Shown here piece after piece: positions 12,784 to 19,130 of a stretch of DNA of 19,130 bases (position 1 is the stretch's first letter; each line of letters starts with the position of its first letter). The stretch lies in NCBI GenBank assembly GCA_944364705.1, contig CALVWH010000065.1, positions 1-19,130 of the forward strand. The letters are read 5' to 3'. Below the pieces are notes generated by a model, which was not told the DNA's origin, searched no databases, and worked only from the letters and a program-made list of their open reading frames with translations. The position numbers and the translations under genes are program-made. The stretch comes from an uncultured Bacilli bacterium (lineage in GTDB: Bacteria; Bacillota_I; Bacilli_A; RF39; UBA660).

Positions 12784-13748
12784 ATGAAAAAAATTAGTAC
12801 AACTTTCCTAATTTTTCTTCTTCTTTTATTTTTTATTATTCAAATTTTAACGCAATCTAAGGTAATTTTAAATGCCGTTACCATGGCTTTTGATTTATGG
12901 AAAAACAATTTAGTTCCTTCCATGTTTCCTTTTTTTCTTTTATCTGAATTTTTAATTTACTTTGGATTCGTTGAATTTTTAGTGCTTGCTTTGGCCCTTT
13001 TTTAAACCGCATTTTTAAAATCAGCAAAAATTGTTCTTTCATCGTTCTTATGAGTATGGTTTCAGGATTTCCTAGTAATGCGAAATATACTAAAGAATGT
13101 TTAGACAAAAATCTAATTGATGAAAAAGATGCGAATAAAGTTTTATTATTTTCTCATTTTTCTAATCCTTTATTTATTTTAGGAACCGTTTCTCTTTTGT
13201 TTTTAAAAAATAAAGAAGTTGGTTTTTTAATTTTATTTTGTCATTATATCGGTAATTTATTTATTGGTCTTCTGTTTCGAAATTATCTTCCAAAGGAGTG
13301 TAAAGAAAAAACATCCTTTAAAAAAGCACTCAAACAAATGCATAAAAAAAGAATTTCACAACAGACGAATTTCGGAATTTTCTTCACACAAGCCATTGCG
13401 AAAACAATACAAACACTACTTATTATTTTAGGGGTTGTCACTACTTTTTTAATTTTAACATCAATTTTCGATCAACATATTCAGTTAAATTCTTACCATC
13501 AAAGTATTTTAAATGGATTTTTAGAAATGACACAAGGATTAAAATATGTTAGCATCTTACAAATTCCTCTTCGCTTAAAATGTACGTTAACCGTAATGAT
13601 TTTATCCTTTGGAGGATTTTCTGTACATATGCAAATGTTTAGTTTCCTTGATAGTAAAGTTCGTTATTTCCCTTTTTTAACTGCAAGAATTGGTCATGCC
13701 CTATTTTCTTCCGTTCTTATATATAGTATTTTTCCATTCTTTTTTTAA
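12784..13748 (+). pseudogene. ylbJ: YlbJ-like membrane protein split by a one-base frameshift
   Basis: Two open frames make one protein of the YlbJ/nucleoside-recognition (Gate) type. The first (12784-13005) gives the N-terminal helices, with LWKNNLVPSMFPFFLLSEFL as in YlbJ, and stops at TAA right after a T6 run. The second frame, read from about 12996 as PFLNRIFKIS..., contains MSMVSGFPSNAK, the conserved SGFPS-AK block, and continues with several TM segments to a TAA at 13746-13748. One extra T in the run (12998-13003) restores a reading frame of about 321 residues. In Bacillus YlbJ is needed for spore cortex formation. Start: ATG after GGTGAT. The last 4 bases overlap the convergent pilin-like gene. 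It may be a pseudogene, phase-variable or slippage-expressed gene, or sequencing error. Confidence 0.8.
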
Positions 13749-14305
13749 ACATTAATAGAAATATCTGGATGATTCTTACTATTATACTGATATACAATAT
13801 TAAGATCATATTGTTCCCGATAATCGTTTAGGGTAATTGGCATAGAAATATGAACAATGGTATCATAAGCAGAATCTCCATAAATGCCATCCGATTCTAA
13901 GTAACTAGAACGATCTACGACCAAATTTCCAAAGGTCGTATTTTTTGGGTATTCGACAACATAATTTCCATAAGCAATATATTTTTTCCCACTTGATGCG
14001 TTTGTATAAGCTTTTAACGTTTTATCTTCTTGATCAAAAAATTGAAATATATAACAATTATTTTCTCCATTACATGGTGCAATACCACGAAGTTGTTCTC
14101 CTTTTTGCTCAAACATACCAATATCCTGATAAATGGCTTCTACTAAATTGTTTTGTTTTACTAAAAGTGCTGACTTATCTTGATTATCTGCATATAAAAT
14201 TTGTACTAACGAAACAATTTGAAACAAATAAACGATCACAATCATCGCGAGAGAAAAAGCTAAAAGCAATTCAAGTACAGTAAATCCTTTCTTATTTTTT
14301 ATCAT
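13745..14305 (-). CDS. Pseudopilin with prepilin signal (minor pilin)
   Basis: A 186-residue prepilin-like protein. The basic leader MIKNKKG precedes FTVLE (Phe +1, Glu +5), then the hydrophobic helix LLLAFSLAMIVIVYLFQIVSL and a larger beta-rich soluble domain with one Cys pair (APCNGENNC). Length and layout fit minor pilins of the GspJ/ComGF kind rather than the major subunit; the exact class is uncertain. It would be processed by the PilD encoded downstream and incorporated at the pilus tip or base. GGTGGA precedes its ATG, and that ATG overlaps the stop of the preceding pilin-like gene as ATGA, so the two are translationally coupled. Confidence 0.82.
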   Translation of the reverse strand: MIKNKKGFTVLELLLAFSLAMIVIVYLFQIVSLVQILYADNQDKSALLVKQNNLVEAIYQDIGMFEQKGEQLRGIAPCNGENNCYIFQFFDQEDKTLKAYTNASSGKKYIAYGNYVVEYPKNTTFGNLVVDRSSYLESDGIYGDSAYDTIVHISMPITLNDYREQYDLNIVYQYNSKNHPDISINV

Positions 14306-14814
14306 ATATTTCCACCTTTAATTCTAACACTTGCGTAAGTTCCATCTTTATAAGAAACTACAAGTCGGTATAAATCTCCTTCATTGTCTTCATTCACATA
14401 ATCGATAAAATCAATCATTCCTTGACTAAGACCACTAGTAGAAGTTGAAGTCCATTTATTTTTATACATATCAGATTCTAAAAATAATACTTTATCGATA
14501 TTTAAATCTTGATAAAGTTCAGTACAATAACTACTAGAAGCATAATATTCCAAATTACAATTGGTAATATCGATATAAGGGTCTGCAGTATTTCGATAAT
14601 TTAAAATTAATTTTTCTAAATAATTATTTGTTAAATAATTTTTTACATTTCCTGCATTATAAACACCAGTAAGGGTATTATAAGTATAGACTTTACTGTA
14701 ATTGGCATTGATCTTTTGTAGTTTTGTAAACATAAACAAAAGAATCGTTCCAACAAAAACAGTAACAATTAAAGTTTCTGTCAACATAAACCCTTTTTCT
14801 TTAATTTTTTTCAT
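14302..14814 (-). CDS. Pseudopilin-like protein (minor pilin)
   Basis: A 170-residue protein starting MKKIKEKG then FMLTE: Gly(-1), Phe(+1) and Glu(+5) are all kept, followed by the hydrophobic helix TLIVTVFVGTILLFMFTKL. The rest is a soluble domain of about 130 residues with two Cys (TNCNLEYY, SSYCTELY). I place the start at the ATG at 14814, preceded by GGGTGAT at good distance; the GTG nine bases upstream lies inside that ribosome binding site. It is the first gene of a two-gene operon with the pilin at 13745 (ATGA overlap) and is divergent from the assembly ATPase. Function inferred from the signal and neighbours; sequence class of the soluble domain not recognised. Confidence 0.8.
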   Translation of the reverse strand: MKKIKEKGFMLTETLIVTVFVGTILLFMFTKLQKINANYSKVYTYNTLTGVYNAGNVKNYLTNNYLEKLILNYRNTADPYIDITNCNLEYYASSSYCTELYQDLNIDKVLFLESDMYKNKWTSTSTSGLSQGMIDFIDYVNEDNEGDLYRLVVSYKDGTYASVRIKGGNI

Positions 14815-14832
14815 GATTATCACCCAATATTC

Positions 14833-14861
14833 TTGAATCTATTCTAAATTTATTATATAAT
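14833..14861 (+). promoter_or_regulatory. Promoter of the pilus ATPase gene, overlapping the divergent pilin promoter
   Basis: Plus strand TTGAAT-N17-TATAAT, 56 bases before the ATPase start. The -10 segment TATTATATAATA also reads as TATAAT on the minus strand, giving a likely but weaker -10 for the divergent pilin operon. Confidence 0.6.
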
Positions 14862-14917
14862 AGTTTCAGGATAAAATCTAGTCCTAAAAGAAAAAAAGAA
14901 TAAAAAGGAGAGTCCGT

Positions 14918-16591
14918 ATGTTAAGAAAATTAGAATTTGAAAGAATGCAAATTCCTGATATTGTAAGTGATATTTTGGTAGATTCTTCCAAACGTGGAGC
15001 CAGTGATATTCACTGTGATCCTTACGATGAATTTTTAAAAATCCGTATTCGTATCGATGGAATGCTTGTAGATTATGCGGAAGTACCAAATGCTTACCGA
15101 AACAATTTGGTTACAAGAATCAAAATTTTGTCAGGAATGAATATTACTGAATCTAGACTTCCCCAAGATGGTGCCATTAAAGCAACCATTCAAGGACTAG
15201 ATCTCGATCTTCGTGTTTCTGCTTTGCCTACAAACAAAGGAGAAAAAGTGGTTATTCGTATCTTAGATTACACAAGAAGTTTAAGTGGACTAGAACATTT
15301 AGACTTTTGCGAAGAAAATTATAAAAAAGTATTAAAAATGATTGGTGAACCAAACGGAATTATTCTTGTAACCGGAGCTACCGGAAGTGGTAAATCAACA
15401 ACCGTATATTCTTTGCTTGAAAGACTAAACAAAGAAGAATCTAATATTATTACCGTTGAAGATCCAGTCGAAATGGATTTACGTGGTGTCAACCAAGTAC
15501 AAACCAACAGTGAAATTGGTCTTACGTTTGCAACTGCCCTTCGTTCAATTTTAAGACAAGATCCAAACATCATTATGATTGGAGAAATTCGTGATAGTGA
15601 AACAGCCCAAATCGCTGTTCGTGCTTCCATTACTGGTCACTTAGTATTATCAACCATCCACACCAATAACTCGTTAAATACCATCGAACGTTTAATCGAT
15701 ATGGATGTTGAAAAATATTTACTAGCAAGTTCTTTAGAAGGAATCATTTCTCAAAAATTAGCTCGCCGTGTTTGTACAAAATGTCGAAAAAAACGGCCAA
15801 CCAGCGATTATGAAAAACAATTATTTAAAGCTGTTTTAAACAAAGACGTTAACGAAATTTACGAAGCCGTTGGTTGCGAAGAATGTGCCAAAGGATATAA
15901 AGGTCGTCTAGGAGTTCATGAAGTATTGGTTATTAATCAAAAAATTCGAGATGCTTTAACATCCAATATGCCAAAAGAAAAACTAAGAGAGCTTGTATAT
16001 AACAGTGATGTTATCACGATGTTACAAGATGGTTTACAAAAAGTAGTTAACGGAGATACAACCTTTGAAGAAATTATTAAAATCATTGAAATTGATGAAG
16101 ATGAAAATTTAATTGGACGTGCAGATTTAAAGAACGCTATTGAAAATTCTATTTTAAAATCACAACGTCATGAAAATACAAGAAAGATTTTGGAATCTGA
16201 AAAGAAAGAAGAAGAACAAAATACCGTCTCTTCGAACATAATTTCTCCAACCCCAATCAGTCCACAAGAAAAAAGCAATCCAACTGATACTTCTCTAGAG
16301 CAACCAAAACAAGAAACGATGGTGACTGCTAAAAAAGAAGAAAAAACAGAATCCATTCTTGACCCATCCTTTAAAGCAAATTCTCAAATTTCACAACCAA
16401 CACCACCAAAAGAGCAAGGAATACAAAGTTTATTAAATGGACAAAATCAACCAATAATAAATCCATTTACTCCAGCTACACCAACCGAAAAAAAAGAACC
16501 TCAGGAAGTTCCAAAAGAACCAGTTTCTAATTTAGAAGAAGAAGAAAAAAAGAAAAAAAGTTTTGGTTTTAATTTATTTGGAAAAAAATAA
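14918..16591 (+). CDS. pilB: Type IV pilus assembly / competence ATPase (PilB/ComGA family) with long disordered tail
   Basis: A 557-residue GspE-superfamily hexameric ATPase that drives pilus polymerisation from the cytosol. It lacks the usual N-terminal MshEN domain and starts directly with the PAS-like N2 region (ASDIHCDPYDEFLKIRIRIDG). Motifs: Walker A GATGSGKST (153-161), Asp box (EDPVE), Walker B IMIGEIRD (219-226, Glu223), His box HLVLSTIHT (241-249) and the zinc Cys pairs C286xxC289 and C320xxC323. The catalytic part ends near residue 400. The last 150 residues are Pro/Gln/Glu/Lys-rich and low-complexity, ending KKKKSFGFNLFGKK; ComGA-type enzymes normally end before this. Good AAAGGAG ribosome binding site, its own promoter, and a terminator right at the stop codon. 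Confidence 0.93.
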   Translation: MLRKLEFERMQIPDIVSDILVDSSKRGASDIHCDPYDEFLKIRIRIDGMLVDYAEVPNAYRNNLVTRIKILSGMNITESRLPQDGAIKATIQGLDLDLRVSALPTNKGEKVVIRILDYTRSLSGLEHLDFCEENYKKVLKMIGEPNGIILVTGATGSGKSTTVYSLLERLNKEESNIITVEDPVEMDLRGVNQVQTNSEIGLTFATALRSILRQDPNIIMIGEIRDSETAQIAVRASITGHLVLSTIHTNNSLNTIERLIDMDVEKYLLASSLEGIISQKLARRVCTKCRKKRPTSDYEKQLFKAVLNKDVNEIYEAVGCEECAKGYKGRLGVHEVLVINQKIRDALTSNMPKEKLRELVYNSDVITMLQDGLQKVVNGDTTFEEIIKIIEIDEDENLIGRADLKNAIENSILKSQRHENTRKILESEKKEEEQNTVSSNIISPTPISPQEKSNPTDTSLEQPKQETMVTAKKEEKTESILDPSFKANSQISQPTPPKEQGIQSLLNGQNQPIINPFTPATPTEKKEPQEVPKEPVSNLEEEEKKKKSFGFNLFGKK

Positions 16592-16616
16592 CACTTTCAA
16601 AAGAAAGTGTTTTTTT
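16591..16616 (+). terminator. Intrinsic terminator of the pilB gene
   Basis: Stem ACACTTTC/GAAAGTGT (8 bp), loop AAAA, then six T. It begins at the last base of the stop codon. The preceding A-rich run gives a U tract on the minus strand too, so it may also work for transcripts arriving from the prepilin peptidase gene, only 11 bases away. Confidence 0.85.
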
Positions 16617-16626
16617 ATGAACGCTT

Positions 16627-17388
16627 TTAAGCAAGTAAAGTTAAAAGATCCATAAAACTTTGCTGACTTAACACCAAAAGAATCGCTGCCATACTTAAAA
16701 AAGGACCAAACGGAATAATATGAGACTTATTCTTCCATAAAATAAGAAGAGAAATTGGAAGACCTAGAATCGATGCAAGGAAAATAGAAACAATGGATAA
16801 AGGAAAGCCTAAGACAATTCCAAAAAGACCCATTAATTTAATATCCCCTCCTCCCATCGATTCTTTTTTAAACATATGATCTCCAAACTTTTTAATCCCA
16901 TACATCAAAAGAAAAGCAGCAAGCCCTTGAACAAGAGAAAGAAGACATTCTTTTATTCCATGAAGACATAAAATTTCAAAAAGAAGTAAAACAACTCCGA
17001 AAATAATCACTTCATCTGGAATAATTAACGTATCAATATCGCTAATAATTACAATCGCAAGTAAAGAGATAAACGTAAGAGGAATAATTAAATCCAAAGA
17101 AAGACCAAAAGAGATATAACATAAAGAAAATAAAACTCCTGTCATAACCTCATATAAAAGATATTTTATGGATAATTTCGCCTTACATTTCCGACATCTT
17201 CCTCTTTGAAAAAGATAAGAAAAAATAGGAATCAACTCATAAAATTTAAGTTGATGTCCACAATTGGTACAATGAGAAGGTGGATAGACAATAGACTTTC
17301 CTTCCGCCAATCGATCGCCAACGACATTAAAAAAGGAACCAAAAATTGTTCCGAAAATAAAAAATACAAGTATAAAATATAGTTCCAT
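16627..17388 (-). CDS. pilD: Type IV prepilin peptidase / N-methyltransferase (A24)
   Basis: A 253-residue polytopic aspartic protease that cleaves the leader of class III prepilins at Gly/Phe and usually methylates the new N-terminus. It has the N-terminal domain with two CxxC pairs (C40/C43 and C65/C68, zinc) and the two catalytic aspartates of the family: Asp117 in SDIDTLIIPD and Asp182 in the GGGD motif (179-182). The full-length eight-helix layout is intact. Likely substrates are the three prepilin-like genes in this window. The ATG at 17388 is chosen because GGAG, overlapping the pilC stop (TAGGAG), sits 8 bases before it; the GTG upstream abuts the binding site. It is co-transcribed after pilC. 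Confidence 0.95.
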   Translation of the reverse strand: MELYFILVFFIFGTIFGSFFNVVGDRLAEGKSIVYPPSHCTNCGHQLKFYELIPIFSYLFQRGRCRKCKAKLSIKYLLYEVMTGVLFSLCYISFGLSLDLIIPLTFISLLAIVIISDIDTLIIPDEVIIFGVVLLLFEILCLHGIKECLLSLVQGLAAFLLMYGIKKFGDHMFKKESMGGGDIKLMGLFGIVLGFPLSIVSIFLASILGLPISLLILWKNKSHIIPFGPFLSMAAILLVLSQQSFMDLLTLLA

Positions 17389-17399
17389 TTTCTTCACTC

Positions 17400-18881
17400 C
17401 TACATAACGGTATCATACATACCAAACATTGGAATAATAATTGATAATATAATAACTCCAACATTAACCGTTAAGAAAATAATTAAAACAGGTTCAATAA
17501 ATGTTTTTATTCTTTGTACAGCTTCCGCATGTTGACTTTGATAATAAACAGCAACCCTTCCCATCATTTCTGGTAATTGACCAGTCTTTTCTCCAGTTAC
17601 TAACATCGTATACGCTGGGACTGGAAAGGCCCAATGATCTTTGAAAGAAGAAGATAATTTTTCTCCTTTTGATAAATTATTTATCGTATCCGTAATTAAC
17701 TGTTTATATATTTCATTATTTGTTACTTTCATTAAAATATCCATACTATCTGTAATAAAAACATTATATTTTAATAAAGATGCAAAAGTTTTCGTAAACA
17801 TCGCAACTTCATTATAAATGATAACATTGGATATAACTGGTAAATGCATTCCCAACCATTGTACTTTTTCTCGAAAAGCCTTGGATTTTTTATATAGTTG
17901 AATCAATAAAATTAAAATCGCAATAATAACTAAAAGAACGATGATTCCATATTTTTGTAAAAATTCACTGAATGCCATTACCATTCTTGTAAATGCTGGT
18001 ACTGCATCCGGATCCATACTATCATAAATTTCGACAAATTGTGGAATAACCCAAATAAGAACAAAAGCAATAACTGCAATTGCAAAAACAAAAACCATCG
18101 TTGGATACATCAAAGCCGTAATCATTTGTTTTCTCGATTTATCCATCTGTTCGTAATAATCCGCCATCTCATCCAAAGCTGCTGGTAGATCTCCTGTCAT
18201 TTCGGCAACCCGAACCATGTTAATTAATAACTTTGGAAATGTATTTCCAACGGTTTCCATTGCTTTACTAAAAGGATCCCCATTTACTAAGCTATGAATC
18301 AAACTACGGAGAACTCTTTTGTAAGATTCTTTTTTATATTGTTGTTCTAAGACACGAACTGCATCAACCAATGGAATCCCTGCTTTTATGTAAGTGGATA
18401 ATTGCGTCAATAAGAAAACTAAATCCTTTGGTTTCATTTTCGTATTAGAAACAACATCTTTCGCATGAAGTTGTTCAATCATTTTAGAAGTTCGAATGGA
18501 ATAAACCGTAAATCCTTCTCCTAAAAGATAAGAATGAACTTCTGCTTTCGAATAAGCTTCAATATATTGTTTTACAAATTTTCCTTCAGGATTTTTTGCA
18601 ACAAATTCATAGATCAATTTATGATCAGACTTTACAGCATCCGGACCATTAAAATCAATCACCATCGGATCCGCATTTTTATATTTTTTTTCTAAGCTAT
18701 TTCCAAATAAATCTCCAACATCCATTTGTGCAAGACTCTTCTTATTAGGATCTTTTGGTTTCTTTTCTTTTTTTTTCGAAGGTGTCTTCTTTGAAACTGG
18801 TGCTCCACCACCTTCAAAAGTGGAATGTTCTTGTGTTAATTGATTCGTGTTTTCAATTGATTGATTGTTATTTTCATTCAT
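17400..18881 (-). CDS. pilC: Type IV pilus inner-membrane platform protein (PilC/GspF)
   Basis: A 493-residue platform protein that couples the PilB ATPase to pilin extraction. From the ATG: a disordered Lys/Pro/Asn-rich segment (1-75), a GspF N-terminal-like domain (about 85-135), then two T2SF repeats (about 150-275 and 355-480), with TM segments near 265-285, 312-330 and 460-485. Repeat signatures LTQLSTYIKAGIPLVDAV and FTKTFASLLKYNVFITDSM are clear. The N-terminal extension is longer than usual. An in-frame GTG at 18920 would add 13 residues, but it directly abuts its binding site; I prefer ATG 18881, where a hairpin may bring the strong GGTGGGGAG closer. It has its own promoter and is followed by pilD. 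Confidence 0.92.
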   Translation of the reverse strand: MNENNNQSIENTNQLTQEHSTFEGGGAPVSKKTPSKKKEKKPKDPNKKSLAQMDVGDLFGNSLEKKYKNADPMVIDFNGPDAVKSDHKLIYEFVAKNPEGKFVKQYIEAYSKAEVHSYLLGEGFTVYSIRTSKMIEQLHAKDVVSNTKMKPKDLVFLLTQLSTYIKAGIPLVDAVRVLEQQYKKESYKRVLRSLIHSLVNGDPFSKAMETVGNTFPKLLINMVRVAEMTGDLPAALDEMADYYEQMDKSRKQMITALMYPTMVFVFAIAVIAFVLIWVIPQFVEIYDSMDPDAVPAFTRMVMAFSEFLQKYGIIVLLVIIAILILLIQLYKKSKAFREKVQWLGMHLPVISNVIIYNEVAMFTKTFASLLKYNVFITDSMDILMKVTNNEIYKQLITDTINNLSKGEKLSSSFKDHWAFPVPAYTMLVTGEKTGQLPEMMGRVAVYYQSQHAEAVQRIKTFIEPVLIIFLTVNVGVIILSIIIPMFGMYDTVM

Positions 18882-18888
18882 AATCTCT

Positions 18889-18910
18889 GTATTTTCAAAA
18901 AAGAAAATAC
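18889..18910 (-). promoter_or_regulatory. Hairpin between the ribosome binding site and start codon of pilC
   Basis: Minus strand GTATTTTC, a T6 loop, GAAAATAC: an 8-bp perfect stem. Just upstream is GGTGGGGAG; just downstream is CAGAGATT and the ATG at 18881. Folding would shorten the distance between the strong binding site and the ATG to about 10 bases. Confidence 0.5.
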
Positions 18911-18945
18911 CACTCCCCACCTTCCGTATTCTCTACATTACAATA

Positions 18946-18973
18946 ATTATATCATAAATATTAAAAATTGCAA
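18946..18973 (-). promoter_or_regulatory. Promoter of the pilC-pilD operon
   Basis: Minus strand TTGCAA and perfect TATAAT with a 16-base spacer, about 65 bases before the pilC ATG, placed just after the terminator of the preceding transcript. Confidence 0.6.
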
Positions 18974-18974
18974 A

Positions 18975-18998
18975 GAAAAAAACTGTAAAAAATACAGT
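18975..18998 (-). terminator. Intrinsic terminator for a minus-strand gene entering from the right
   Basis: Minus strand ACTGTA, a T5 loop, TACAGT, then seven T. With the flanking A/T runs the stem extends to 9-10 bp. No minus-strand gene lies between here and the window end, so the gene it ends is beyond 19130 or was displaced. Confidence 0.7.
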
Positions 18999-19004
18999 TT
19001 TAAT

Positions 19005-19130
19005 GGTTCTATAATAAATAGTGTTGGTGAGTAAAAATCTCATTGACACTATTTTATATAAAAAATGAGTCATCAACCAGAAACTCATGATAAAATTTTA
19101 ATTGGTAAAACATGAAAGGATCTGATTAAA
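19005..19130 (+). mobile_element. Possible left end of an insertion sequence (ISL3-like)
   Basis: GGTTCT at 19005 opens a non-coding stretch with two hairpins: AATAGTGT..TGAG / CTCA..ACACTATT (19017-19053) and ATGAGT/ACTCAT (19065-19088). The segment ends AAAGGATCTGATTAAA, which could be the binding site of a plus-strand gene starting just past the window. On the minus strand the order CTCACCAACACTATT then AGAACC is like ends of ISL3-family elements as I remember them. The second end, target duplication and transposase are not in view; a structured 5' leader of an ordinary gene is the alternative. Confidence 0.35.

Noticed and set aside
12878..13108. Minus-strand 76-codon open frame opposite the ylbJ frameshift
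   Set aside because: No ribosome binding site, Lys-rich low-quality composition, and it lies antisense to conserved YlbJ sequence; it is a shadow frame.
1..19130. CRISPR array, rRNA or intact prophage
   Set aside because: No regularly spaced repeats, no rRNA motifs and no phage structural or integrase genes were seen.
1..19130. Mycoplasma-type genetic code (TGA = Trp)
   Set aside because: TGA serves as a stop in the CBS, PDZ-Lon and minor pilin genes, and Trp is encoded by TGG.

Overview
The window is AT-rich DNA from a low-GC Bacillota (Bacilli-type) bacterium. Evidence for this: strong AGGAGG-type ribosome binding sites, near-consensus sigma-A promoters (TTGACA-N17-TATAAT style), a HelD RNA polymerase-recycling factor, a YlbJ/YlbL-type gene pair (adjacent in Bacillus), UPF0316 and YcxB-like proteins, and TGA used as a stop codon (end of the first gene), so it is not a code-4 mollicute. 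Low GC and the gene mix would fit an uncultured gut-type Bacilli or Erysipelotrichia-like lineage, but the genus cannot be read from the sequence.

Layout. (1) Positions 1-2500: a tandem-CBS protein, a phenylalanine-rich polytopic membrane protein on the opposite strand, and a UPF0316 (DUF5698+DUF2179) membrane protein. (2) 2458-4520: helD on the minus strand, with a textbook promoter and a short leader carrying two hairpins, the second a canonical intrinsic terminator before the ribosome binding site. This looks like an attenuation switch. (3) 4520-5130: a gene-poor stretch with three strong inverted repeats and a frameshifted remnant ORF. (4) 5128-10746, all minus strand: a signalling/export module. 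The order of transcription is response regulator, histidine kinase, ABC ATPase, large FtsX/MacB-type permease, then a small possibly truncated YcxB-like protein. The promoter of the ABC genes carries ~11-bp direct repeats where an OmpR-family regulator would bind. The arrangement resembles VncRS-Vex and Bce-type peptide-sensing/export systems.

(5) 10783-19000: a type IV pilus/competence-type machine, interleaved with other genes. Present are three class III prepilin-like proteins (11303, 13745, 14302), an assembly ATPase (PilB/ComGA type) with a long disordered tail, a prepilin peptidase (PilD) and a platform protein (PilC/GspF). The pilin at 11303 has its own strong promoter and is a candidate major pilin. 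Inserted between pilins are a membrane PDZ-Lon protease (YlbL type) and a YlbJ-like membrane protein split by a one-base frameshift at a T6 run. The PilT, PilM/N/O and ComGG-like genes are not in this window.

(6) 18975-19130: an intrinsic terminator for a gene entering from the right, then structured DNA that may be the left end of an insertion sequence.

Three broken or possibly broken reading frames occur here (ylbJ, the YcxB-like gene, the remnant at 4915). Two lie at homopolymer runs, so assembly error, phase variation and real decay all need to be considered.
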